Assembly: GCA_014904845.1 (NCBI GenBank)
Contig: MU119362.1
Span: 62,001 to 126,000 of the forward strand
DNA length: 64,000 bases
Origin: Acephala macrosclerotiorum
Lineage: Eukaryota > Ascomycota > Leotiomycetes > Helotiales > Mollisiaceae
Direction: 5' to 3'
Shown: piece after piece, positions 1 to 8,534 of the stretch
How positions within the stretch are numbered: position 1 is the first letter of the stretch
Layout of the letters: each line of letters begins with the position of its first letter
The notes under the pieces: generated by a model
The model's input: only the letters and a program-made list of their open reading frames with translations
Told to the model about the DNA's origin: nothing
The model's database searches: none
Position numbers and translations under genes: made by a program

Positions 1-166
1 AACAAAGAAAATTTGCCAGACGAAACGAAAGTCCACGATGACTGGCGCAGACCATCAAGCAAGAAAGAAACAAAGAAAGAAAATATTAGACAGCAAATAG
101 TACAAGCCGGGGATCTATAAATTCCCAGCTTACCTGGTATAAAATCAGACAAGAAGCCATCAAGTA

Positions 167-196
167 AGAGCTTCGGGCATTACTCTGCGTACACCT
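167..196 (+). repeat. Left terminal inverted repeat of the Tc1/mariner element
   Basis: 30 bp, reverse complement of 1469-1498 with no mismatch. The flanking TA at 165-166 is the presumed target duplication. Confidence 0.93.
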
Positions 197-294
197 CACC
201 AAAATCTTGATTTTATTAACCACAACGCTTTCAATTAGCTTCTGCAATTATAATTTATCGTTTCTGAGGTTGTATTCATTGTTTATCCTTGTAT

Positions 295-1377
295 TTAGTG
301 TACAGTTGCCATGCCCTTGCTCTCAATCACATCCTCAAGCTTCACAGTAAGTCTTTCGGTAAAATATCGCCAATCCACAGGATCTACCTCACTCCACAAC
401 TCATTTAAGACCTCCTTCAAGTCTGCAATCGATGTAGGGACAGTCTCTAACTTGGTGATCTCGTTCTTCATCCATCTCCAGACCTTTTCAATAGGATTAA
501 AGTCAGGTGATGATAGTGGCCAGTCAAAGCCTTTGATGCCCTTCTCCAGCTTAGGTAAACGTGCCTTTCCCTTATGAATCTTAGCCCCATCTTCCATGAA
601 TATGAACTCCTCTTGCTAAGCAAGAGTAAGAGAGTCATAAAGTGGAAAGACTACCTCTTTTAAGACCTGATTCAAGTATGCCGTGCTGCAAATACCCCTT
701 TTGCTCTCCTCTCTCTCTAAGAATATCAACGGACTCTTCCAGTCCCAACCAATAGCTCCCCAAACCATAACTGAAACCCTTCCAGACCGATACACTGACT
801 TGATACACGTCTGGCATTTCTTTTCATCTAGGCGGCGCGTGACATAAATCCTGCCTCTCTTCTTTGTCTCAAACGTAGCCTCATCCGACCAGGTTACTCT
901 CTTCCAGTCTGCTGTTCCCCACCAACGATACTTCTGAGCAAAAGCTAGACGCTTTACCGCCTGTTCTTTGCTAATGAACGGTCGAGGACATGCTACACAA
1001 CGTCGATAGCCTAAAGCCTTCATCGTGCGGCGAATAGTTGTAGTAGAGCAGCCCAAGTGAAGCTCGGTCTTGATCCTGGCCCATAATACTCTGCGATTAT
1101 CCCATGAAGCAAATACCCATTTCTTGATACGCTTGATGTCTCGTTCTTTAAGGATTTTCGGCTTATATTGCTTTCCTTTTCGGGATCGACGAGAGGAGGG
1201 CGCGTTGATTATCCTTTGGAGTGAAGAGCGAGAGATCATTCCACCAGTAGCCTTCGAGATTTGACCATATGACTTTCCCTCTTACCGCAAAACTCGGATT
1301 TTGCTTCTCGTAGGCGTATCCCACTCTTAACCAGGCTTATGAGCCATTGCTGGCGATGAGAGAATGCTATCGTCCAT
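295..1377 (-). pseudogene. Tc1/mariner transposase with three in-frame stop codons
   Basis: A single 361-codon minus-strand frame from an ATG at 1377-1375 to a TAA at 297-295, close to the usual ~340 aa of Tc1-type transposases, interrupted by two TAA codons near the N terminus and one TAG at about 613. The N-terminal part has a helix-turn-helix (GKSYGQISKATGG). The catalytic triad is visible as WSDEATFE, MEDGAK and SSPDFNPIEKVW (D, D, D). Each stop is one C-to-T step from a Gln codon, as expected from RIP, though direction is inferred. No frameshift is needed. As it stands it cannot make a full-length transposase. Confidence 0.9.
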
Positions 1378-1468
1378 TGTAGCTTGTTTTTGAAGGTTTA
1401 GATCGAAGTGAAAATATAATTTAAAGTGAAGTTGTAATAATAAAAGTGAATTTAAGGGTGCTCGCTTA

Positions 1469-1498
1469 AGGTGTACGCAGAGTAATGCCCGAAGCTCT
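1469..1498 (-). repeat. Right terminal inverted repeat of the Tc1/mariner element
   Basis: 30 bp, perfect inverted copy of 167-196, followed by TA at 1499-1500. Confidence 0.93.
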
Positions 1499-1628
1499 TA
1501 CCACACAGCCAAAAACCCAAGCCAGGCTCAAATATAACACCATCTATGCTCAACATCAAATTTCCTGATACCGCTCACCATCGTAACATTCATCAAGACG
1601 TAACACCTCAACACCTCCCCATCCTCAT

Positions 1629-2130
1629 CTATACACGTCGCCTGAGACTTGGCTTGCTCAAATCTCTAGGCAGGAGTGATGCAGCAGGGAAAATAGGGCC
1701 AGGGCCAGAGCTAGGATAATCTAGAAAGGTATGTTCGACACGATGAACATATTCGTATTTTGGCCGCATCTCTGAGTCGATATCTGTTCAGCAGGGAGTT
1801 AGCATGGAGGTCAACATCATGATGCAACGCGAATTGAATGGGTTTTCCATAGAATAGTCGAACAGAGAGCCAAGGGACGTACGCTTGCTGTTAGAGATCA
1901 TAAATCGATATGTCAAATATGCAATGTATATGCCGACAAGGCTAGCAAGGCCAATGATAGTGGCGATTATGCCGAAGGCAATGGCGATTGCTGTATCGAT
2001 GAGCACTAGGTACGATCAGCAAGGCAAGCTCGAAAGATGACAAGGCTGTAGGTTGAAATAGGTGATAAAAGGAGTAGTACTTCCTTCCAATGGGTACTTA
2101 ATGCTGAGTGAAGTAAATGCATGACTTACT
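1629..2130 (-). CDS. Single-pass membrane microprotein, family copy A (92 aa)
   Basis: Member of the six-copy family in this window; no known family recognised. Model: complement(join(1629..1783,1883..2005,2130)), 279 nt, ending TAG. Exon 2 encodes the membrane helix: LIDTAIAIAFG, then a hydrophobic stretch, then AYLTYRFM. Exon 3 gives a tail with RVEHTF and a basic end SLRRRV. Intron 2 is 99 nt (gtacgt donor, acag acceptor); intron 1 is 124 nt (gtaagt donor, ctag acceptor). The other copies start ATG G at the end of exon 1; here the matching bases are ACG A (2133-2130), so the family start codon is lost. Joining A (2130) to TG (2005-2004) makes a new ATG across the splice junction in the right frame, giving M-L-I-D. 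It may therefore still be expressed with an N terminus one residue shorter, or be a pseudogene. Positive charges after the helix predict a cytosolic C terminus. Confidence 0.68.
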
Positions 2131-2572
2131 CGTGATGAATGTGTAGCAAGCAAGGTTGAGGGCGTCGAGTCGTGATCGCGATGATCAAAGGACCAAGGAA
2201 GGCGAAATCTCTCAAATGTGGAGGCTGGCTCGTATTGTTGAACTTGGTTTTATCGTGATTGAAAAAAAAAGGAGTTGAAGCCAAAAGGTCGTGAAGTGAA
2301 GATTTGTGGAATATTGTGGTGCTTGGATTCAGTTTCACTGGCTGGACGCGGTCCCTTTTGGTATATTATAGCTACGATACGGATGCTGTTTTCGAGTCGA
2401 GAAAAAGAGTTAGAACATTTCCACGCAGGCTTGGAAGGATATGATATGACAAGTTTGGGCGAGCTTCATTAGTTATACGGTGATCGTAAGTTTGTAACAT
2501 GGCAGGTTCGTTTAGTCCGCGAGGAGTCTGCCTTTGATAGATGATGTTGCACAACCAATAATATAGTGTTTG

Positions 2573-2822
2573 TGTGGCTTAAGAAGAGTTCGAGTGGCTT
2601 GGGAAGTGTTTTTGTGGGTTGAGAAGTGTTTTTATGGCTTGAGAAGTGTTTTTATGACTTGAGAAATGTTTTTGTGGGTTGAGAAGTGTTTTTATGGCTT
2701 GGGAAGTGTTTTTGTGGCTTGGGAAGTGTTTTTGTGGGTTGAGAAATGTTTTTGTGACTTGGGAAGTGTTTTTGTGGGTTGAGAAATGTTTTTGTGGGTT
2801 GAGAAGTTGTTTTGTGGCTTAA
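2573..2822 (+). repeat. 20-bp minisatellite, about 12 copies
   Basis: Tandem units of about 20 bp (gagaagtgtttttgtggctt with single-base variants, mostly g/a and c/g) run head to tail here. Variation between neighbouring units is only 1-3 bases, so the array is young or kept homogeneous. It lies between family copies A and B. No coding potential seen. Confidence 0.9.
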
Positions 2823-2918
2823 CTAAGTGCTTAGCGAGACTAGTAGAGAGTACTTAGGAGGAGCCCCTACGCAGACACCCCGACTTGCTTAAATAGGCAC
2901 AGGTGCCTCTATAGGCCT

Positions 2919-3319
2919 GAGATGTTCTAATCGAGGCGCCTTGATTGGCTCCTTACACAGGCACCCATAATAAGCGAGACTTAATCGCAAGCACCAAAGA
3001 CCGAATAAATCACTTGATACGCACGTGTAATAATTTTAATTCAATGATTTTTAAACTAGAAATAATAAAATACTCGTTGGATTTTTATATAAAAAAAGTC
3101 GACGATTTTAATGGTTTTTAAACTATGAAAATAATTAACTTGAAAGTGTTTTTATTTTATCACTTGACCTTCGGAGCGGCAATTGATTCTAAGTATTTTT
3201 TTGGTGGGGGACCGCATTGGGCTTAGGTCAAATCGGTCTTCGGGGTGTCTGCGACTAAGTTTCGCTTATTGGGGTGCTTGTGTAAAGAGCCAATTAAGGC
3301 GCCTCGGTTAGAACATCTC
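2919..3319. repeat. Long imperfect inverted repeat, possible MITE
   Basis: The arms 2919-3006 and 3234-3319 are inverted copies of each other (about 87 bp; shared segments include gagatgttcta, gaggcgcctt and attggct) with scattered mismatches. They enclose about 230 bp of AT-rich DNA without a coding frame. Weaker similarity continues outward, roughly 2865-3370. The layout fits a non-autonomous DNA transposon whose true ends and target duplication I could not fix. Confidence 0.72.
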
Positions 3320-4019
3320 GTGTAAGGGCTCCCGTAATCAGGCACTAAAAGGAAAGCTTGATCAAGCCGCAACAACTTGAACTTTTCTAAAAGAGGAGGT
3401 TGTTCAATCGCAAAGATCCAGGATCTGCCGAGCTGGAAGAGAATTGAGCTCACGGCTATGATTGCTGCTCACTGCGACTGTGGTCACACGTGCCAAAAGC
3501 CGCAAAAGGAGACATTTCGTACAACGAAGCTTCGTATTTCAAATGCCTCACTGAAGTTCGAAAGACTCGCTCCTCCTCAACAATAGTCTCAATTGCTATG
3601 ATTGATTGAAGCCTTAAAAGAGCAGGCACTTAATTCATCAACGTGCCAAGGGGTTCTTACTCTGACGAGGGCACCAAAGTAAGGCTGCCCTTGCCGTGTT
3701 CGGGAGAAAGCTAAATGATTCCTTCGAAACTTACAGCGAGCACACGCTCCAACCTTGGGCAGGATAGGCCGCACTCATCCTAATCAACACAGCAAGCACA
3801 AATGCCCTCAACCTCTGGAAATTGAAAGAGCAGGCAGAACAACAAAGGGAAGACAAAACGCATATGCCAACAACCACGACTTTTGAAACAAAAAAAAGAG
3901 ATAATTCGCAACTGAGAATAGATTCATAATGTCCTAACTCCCCATGCACAGAAGAAGACAGGCAGACGAGGAACCTTCCCACTGGCAGCGAAACACCCCA
4001 ACGCCAATCCGCTGGGAAT

Positions 4020-4435
4020 CTATGCCCTGTGCCTCAATCTCCGCTGACTCGAGTCCTGAAGCAGCATCCCGGGAGGTGGGAAGGTATGTTCGAGTCGAAG
4101 GATAGGACGATGTTCAGGTTCGGGATAGGCTGCACCATCTGCACGACGCGTTAAACATGCATCAATCAAAAAGTATCAGCAAAGAGCAAGAAGAGACGTA
4201 CTATTCCCAACGACCATAGCGCGATAAGTCCAATATGCAAGCAGCATGCTGACGAAACTGATTAAGGCACTGACGATGCCGAAGGCAATCGCGATTCCTG
4301 TATCGGGAGACACTTTGGAGTTGTCAGTTAAACACCAGGACATGCAAGAGCTCGATAACAGGGAGAAGGAAGGCAAGGCTGAAAGGCTCGACACGTGATG
4401 GAGAAACGAGGCTGATTTAAGATAGACTGACCCAT
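4020..4435 (-). CDS. Single-pass membrane microprotein, family copy B (77 aa)
   Basis: Unknown function. Model: complement(join(4020..4138,4202..4312,4432..4435)), 234 nt. Exon 1 supplies only ATG G before a gtcagt donor; the 119-nt intron ends ccaaag. Exon 2 is 111 nt (the length shared by copies B, C, E and F) and reads V-S-P-D-T-G-I-A-I-A-F-G, a ~22-residue hydrophobic helix, then AYWTYRAM. Intron 2 is 63 nt (gtacgt..gtgcag). Exon 3 carries PILRLEHTF, almost identical to copy D, and ends with the basic RRLRHRA. No signal peptide is needed: the helix starts about 5 residues after Met, so it probably acts as a signal anchor with the basic tail in the cytosol (positive-inside rule, inference). 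Confidence 0.78.
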
Positions 4436-4577
4436 GATAAGACGAAGCCTCAAAACTCTCATAGATAATTAAGACTCTGTAACGCGCTGAAAAGCGCTGT
4501 AAACATGAACAGAAGTGTGGGATGAAGAAATCCTAGAAGAGTTGGCAAAGAACAAGCATGGGAAAGTATTATATAGA

Positions 4578-4650
4578 TGTGGAACGTCTAGGCGACTCTC
4601 AAAAACTTCCAGGCGATTTTGTCAAGAACGTCCAGGCGATTTCTCAACGT
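4578..4650 (+). repeat. Short tandem repeat, three units of about 23 bp
   Basis: Three degenerate units around the core tccaggcgatt (first unit tctaggcgact), spaced 22-24 bp. No gene overlaps it. Low copy number, so it may be chance duplication. Confidence 0.5.
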
Positions 4651-6590
4651 TCGGGTCTAAAACCGCTTCTAAAAACGGCTTGGAGCGCAGTGAGAGACCC
4701 TCAGCGTCCCGCCGGGAAACACTCTGGCTTACTTTGATCAACTAGCGCACTGGCAGAAACACTGATTTTGTTTGGATGAGATTCTCGGCCACGCAGCCAT
4801 TGGAATTGTAAGAGCCAATCATAACCTCGAGCCGCAGTGATGCCTTGTTGTGTCTCCAACCAAATGCACGACTCGATCGCTCCTACCACACCAATCTATC
4901 CTCCCCACCCAGCCAACCGACCACGAAACTCGTCCACACTGAGACATGGCGCTCCCTGGAGCTTTTGGATCTGGCCTACCAGGTGCCTGACTATGTCAAG
5001 CAGCACGGTGTGCTTCATGTACCTGCCAATATTTAGTCGGGCTAGAAAGGCTGCAGGCGGCGGGCATGGCTGAAAAATGCTGGGTCGTGGCGTGGCTTGA
5101 CGCAGGGAAGGTAAGTTGTGGTGTTCACCGCCCGGACTTGGCCAGTGTTTATGATGAGGTGATGCGGTCCTCCACGCTGCACATCTCATCAATGCCGAAT
5201 ATCGCCCCACAAGGCTGACCGAGCCTATGGACGTATCATCCACAAGACGAACATTTAAAGATATGAGAGTTGATCGGCGCATATGCTCGATAACAGAGGT
5301 ACGATCATTGAGACTCAACGGTGAATTTGGCGCATTTCAAAAACTCAAAAGGGAGCACTTGCCGTCTCAACGCCCATCGCGAAAATAAGACGAATGGCCT
5401 GTAAACCCTGGGACATTGAGTCGACATCCAGAGCTACGATGATAAGGACTTGCTTTTCTACCATGGGATGAAAGTCTGTCGCAATGTCCCGCAAAACATG
5501 GTTGTTGCGGTTTCCTCCAGGGACTCGATAACGAGCACTCGCTCTGCTAGCTAGCATTTGTTACCACAGGAGGATGCGGTGTGAAGAGAGCTGAATGTCC
5601 AACAAAGCTAGTACATTCTCCCCAAGAGAATTGTCAACAGCGAGCACTCGCCCCTCTCTCACCCCAGCAACGCACACCACAAAGTCCGACAACTAGAAGG
5701 ATATTTAAAAAACCGCCCAACATGGGAGGAAACTCAATGTTCAAGATCCATGTTTATTCAACACCCTTGAGCCTATCGCAAGTCAAAGCCAAAGCCAAGC
5801 CTAAGCCATTCCATAACCATACATACAAGTTTGTTGTGCCTCCAGACTCCAACACCTCCTTTCCTCTCATCCCCACGTCCAACTTCTTGATGCCTCTCCG
5901 ACAAAAGCCATGCAATCTCCCTTGATACCAATAGGTTGAGATTCTTATATCCATTCGTCCAAATAACCTAGCGCCGATAGCCCGAAGACCATGAGAAGAA
6001 CTATGCAAAGTCAAAAAGGGCATGCACAATAGCCTGCTGGGGTATATCTGGTGAATGGTGATGAAGCCAGAGCCATCCCTATCGCTGTATGGGATATCTG
6101 CGTCGACACATAGCGGGTATGGTATCGTACAGGTCCCTTGTCCGACACACCGGGTCAAGAAGCGGCCATTCCTTCCTTCGCCTCGTATAATATGCTGGCT
6201 TGACTTCCTCCATTCCAATTGAAGACTTGATTGACAGACATCCAGTAGAAAAAGACAAAGGGAATATGATGCGGCAAAGGTATTCGAAAAATTCATGTTG
6301 TGGAGACCGAAATGATTGAATGAACGCCCTTGGATGCAGATTTGAAGTTTTCGATTCGTTCGTAGTCGTATGATATTTTGGTATTGAAAGGGGACTCGCT
6401 ATCATTCGTTTCGTGCAATGGATGCATGCTGTGCCTCGCTGATGGAATGGTATCGGTCGTTCGTTTGACATTAAAATATTAAGAAACTCGTTCCGCTGTG
6501 CTTCGCTCCAGCGATGTTCTGACCTCAAGCCAGAGATGTAGTATTAACCTGCGTAATGAGGGGGCCGAGAGTCGTTCAATAGACACGCTA
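4651..6590. other. Intergenic stretch between copy B and samB
   Basis: I see no gene here that I can support. Open frames of 60-180 codons exist on both strands but overlap each other, show no recognisable motif and have no paired splice signals. The part next to 6596 should contain the samB 3' untranslated region. Confidence 0.5.
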
Positions 6591-6596
6591 TAGCTG

Positions 6597-8516
6597 CTAC
6601 TGAGTTGCAGCAACACACCAATGCCTGTGGAAGACCCAAGCACTCTTCTGGCATTCTTTGCTGCAGTACTTCGTCCTCCTGCATCTTCGGCATTTGGCGA
6701 ATTGTCTTGTGAACTCCTCCCACTTCCCACATTGGTAGTATGCACATTGTCTAATCCCCCCACGGCTATCGTCCTTTCGGCACAAATTCCTCATCACAAC
6801 TCCTGCCCAGTATTGCATATCCTGGCTGTGGTGTCGGACGGTGAATTTCTCGACGAGAGGGAAGATGTTGAAGTCGTCTGGAAGGAGATACTCCTCTTCT
6901 TCTGAGTCGCAGGCGGACGTTGAGCAGGTTGGAGAGGATGAGGAAGATGGGGAGAAAGCATTCGTCTCGTCCACATCAAGGAGATGTAGCTCAGACCCAA
7001 TCTTGAGTTTGGGAACAAGGTGGGATTTTTGGAAATATGATCGGAGGTTACAGTACTTTGAAACGTATGCGAGGAGCTGAAGGGACATCAAAACATCCTC
7101 ATCTCTAGGCATAGCTGCTAGGACTTGTCCGCTTGCAGGTGTGGGTCGGTCAAGAAGGTATCTCGGGATGGTGGTATTAGGCATTGTAGGAGGGGTATTC
7201 GCAGCAGTAGTTTGAGCAGGTGAAAGGCCCATTGTAGGGCCTGTGGGAGTCGTTGCGTCGTTGATCATGCTGCCATCGATGGCAGATCTATGTGTAATGT
7301 TAAAGGTACCCGCATCTTGTGCTTCAGAGACGGTAGGAGTGGTCAAGCCCAGAGGTGTTTCAACAGCAGTAAGCATGCTATCGCCCTCATCCATGGTGAT
7401 GTCTTGGATGTTGACGGTCGATTGAATATCTGCAGTGCTAACACCAGAGATTTCTGGATCTCCGGACTCATCAGATGCCATGCTATCAGCATTGGGATCT
7501 TCGGCCTCCCCGACAAGTGAAGCTTGGTGTCGGATCGACGGCCTCCTCCTTGATCGAACTGAAGGTGCGGACATGGATGTAGGACGAACAGTGGGCGATC
7601 GCATTTGATTGGGAGCAAGAGGTGTAGTAGGAGATTCGGGCTGGGAGGTCAGTCCACCGTGGAAGCCAGGGACCATTGATGGCAGACGATCCACATCACG
7701 AACTGGTCTGATGTTAAATCCATCTGCGGTGTCCATTGAAGGGACGGCGGTAGCAAGAGGTTGGATGTTATGGCGAGAGGGAGGCAGGAAGTGTTGTCTT
7801 GCATCTGAGCCTCTGTGATGGTGGTGATGATGGTGGTGGTGTCTATGAACAGAGAATGTGGTTCGTTCGGGCGGAGAAGTGACAGCAAATTGGGGTCCAG
7901 TCGGAGTTGTGTCCATGGCGTCAGACCCAGCCGTCAATGGAGCGTTCGTGAATGTTGCAGGAATATCAATAGATGGTGGAGGAGGTTGTCGACGAGATGC
8001 TCGAAATTCTGACTCGAATCGAGATGCGCGGTTCCCGAATGAACCTTTGTGGGAGCGGCTGCTTTCGCCAGTTCGTGACCCATTCAATCGCTGCTCCTGC
8101 AACTTCTTCGCCTCTTCTGCCTTTTCTCGGCATCTATCCACAACCTTGATGTAATTGTCGAGTATTGTAGCAATCACTGGGACCATATCCGCCTCAACAA
8201 CTCGTGTTCGCACGTTTTCCGATCCTCGGACCCCAATGTTGACAACACATTGGAATGCCAAATTCCATTTCCACATATCCATCATGTCCTTGCTCCGCCC
8301 TGCCTTGAGAAGGCATACCAATCGCTCGACACCTCCATCGACGGTAAGAATATCTCGTATCCGGGCGGAGGAGGTCGTGAGGTATGCGAGGTGGTTGAGG
8401 GAATTGATAAGCGGGAGGGTCGAGGTACAGTCGAGGGCTCTGCGGTCATACAAAGCAGTCGTGATGCCGACGGATGCCTTGTTGACATTGGGAATACTGA
8501 AATTAACTTCTCTCAT
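6597..8516 (-). CDS. samB: MYND-type zinc finger protein SamB/MUB1 (639 aa)
   Basis: Orthologue of Aspergillus SamB and yeast Mub1. Yeast Mub1 works with the Ubr2 ubiquitin ligase to turn over Rpn4; Aspergillus samB affects hyphal growth and septation. The start at 8516 (MREVNFSIPNVNKASV) matches the conserved family N terminus; an upstream in-frame ATG at 8534 adds only six residues. The first ~130 residues form the conserved helical region (RRALDCTSTLPLINSLNHLA, IVLDNY-type segment). The middle is low-complexity, with a run of nine or more His. The C terminus is the MYND finger: CAYYQC, then CRRCRRTKYCSKECQ and HRHWC, so all zinc ligands are present. No intron is needed. It is a well-conserved single-copy gene, so it anchors this otherwise accessory region. 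Confidence 0.95.
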   Translation of the reverse strand: MREVNFSIPNVNKASVGITTALYDRRALDCTSTLPLINSLNHLAYLTTSSARIRDILTVDGGVERLVCLLKAGRSKDMMDMWKWNLAFQCVVNIGVRGSENVRTRVVEADMVPVIATILDNYIKVVDRCREKAEEAKKLQEQRLNGSRTGESSRSHKGSFGNRASRFESEFRASRRQPPPPSIDIPATFTNAPLTAGSDAMDTTPTGPQFAVTSPPERTTFSVHRHHHHHHHHHRGSDARQHFLPPSRHNIQPLATAVPSMDTADGFNIRPVRDVDRLPSMVPGFHGGLTSQPESPTTPLAPNQMRSPTVRPTSMSAPSVRSRRRPSIRHQASLVGEAEDPNADSMASDESGDPEISGVSTADIQSTVNIQDITMDEGDSMLTAVETPLGLTTPTVSEAQDAGTFNITHRSAIDGSMINDATTPTGPTMGLSPAQTTAANTPPTMPNTTIPRYLLDRPTPASGQVLAAMPRDEDVLMSLQLLAYVSKYCNLRSYFQKSHLVPKLKIGSELHLLDVDETNAFSPSSSSSPTCSTSACDSEEEEYLLPDDFNIFPLVEKFTVRHHSQDMQYWAGVVMRNLCRKDDSRGGIRQCAYYQCGKWEEFTRQFAKCRRCRRTKYCSKECQKSAWVFHRHWCVAATQ

Positions 8517-8534
8517 GATGGCGATGGTCCGCAC

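Larger units (their letters stand above)
165..1500 (-). mobile_element. Tc1/mariner-type DNA transposon, RIP-damaged
   Basis: A 1.33-kb element with perfect 30-bp terminal inverted repeats (167-196 and 1469-1498, starting agagcttcgggcattactct) flanked by TA on both sides (165-166 and 1499-1500), the target-site duplication typical of the Tc1/mariner superfamily. The interior carries one minus-strand transposase frame broken by stop codons. It inserted about 130 bp beyond the stop codon of microprotein gene A. The perfect ends could still be recognised by a transposase supplied in trans, which is inference. Confidence 0.93.

Noticed and set aside
4837..5557. Overlapping frames of 60-140 codons on both strands
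   Set aside because: No motif, no consistent strand, no splice-supported extension.
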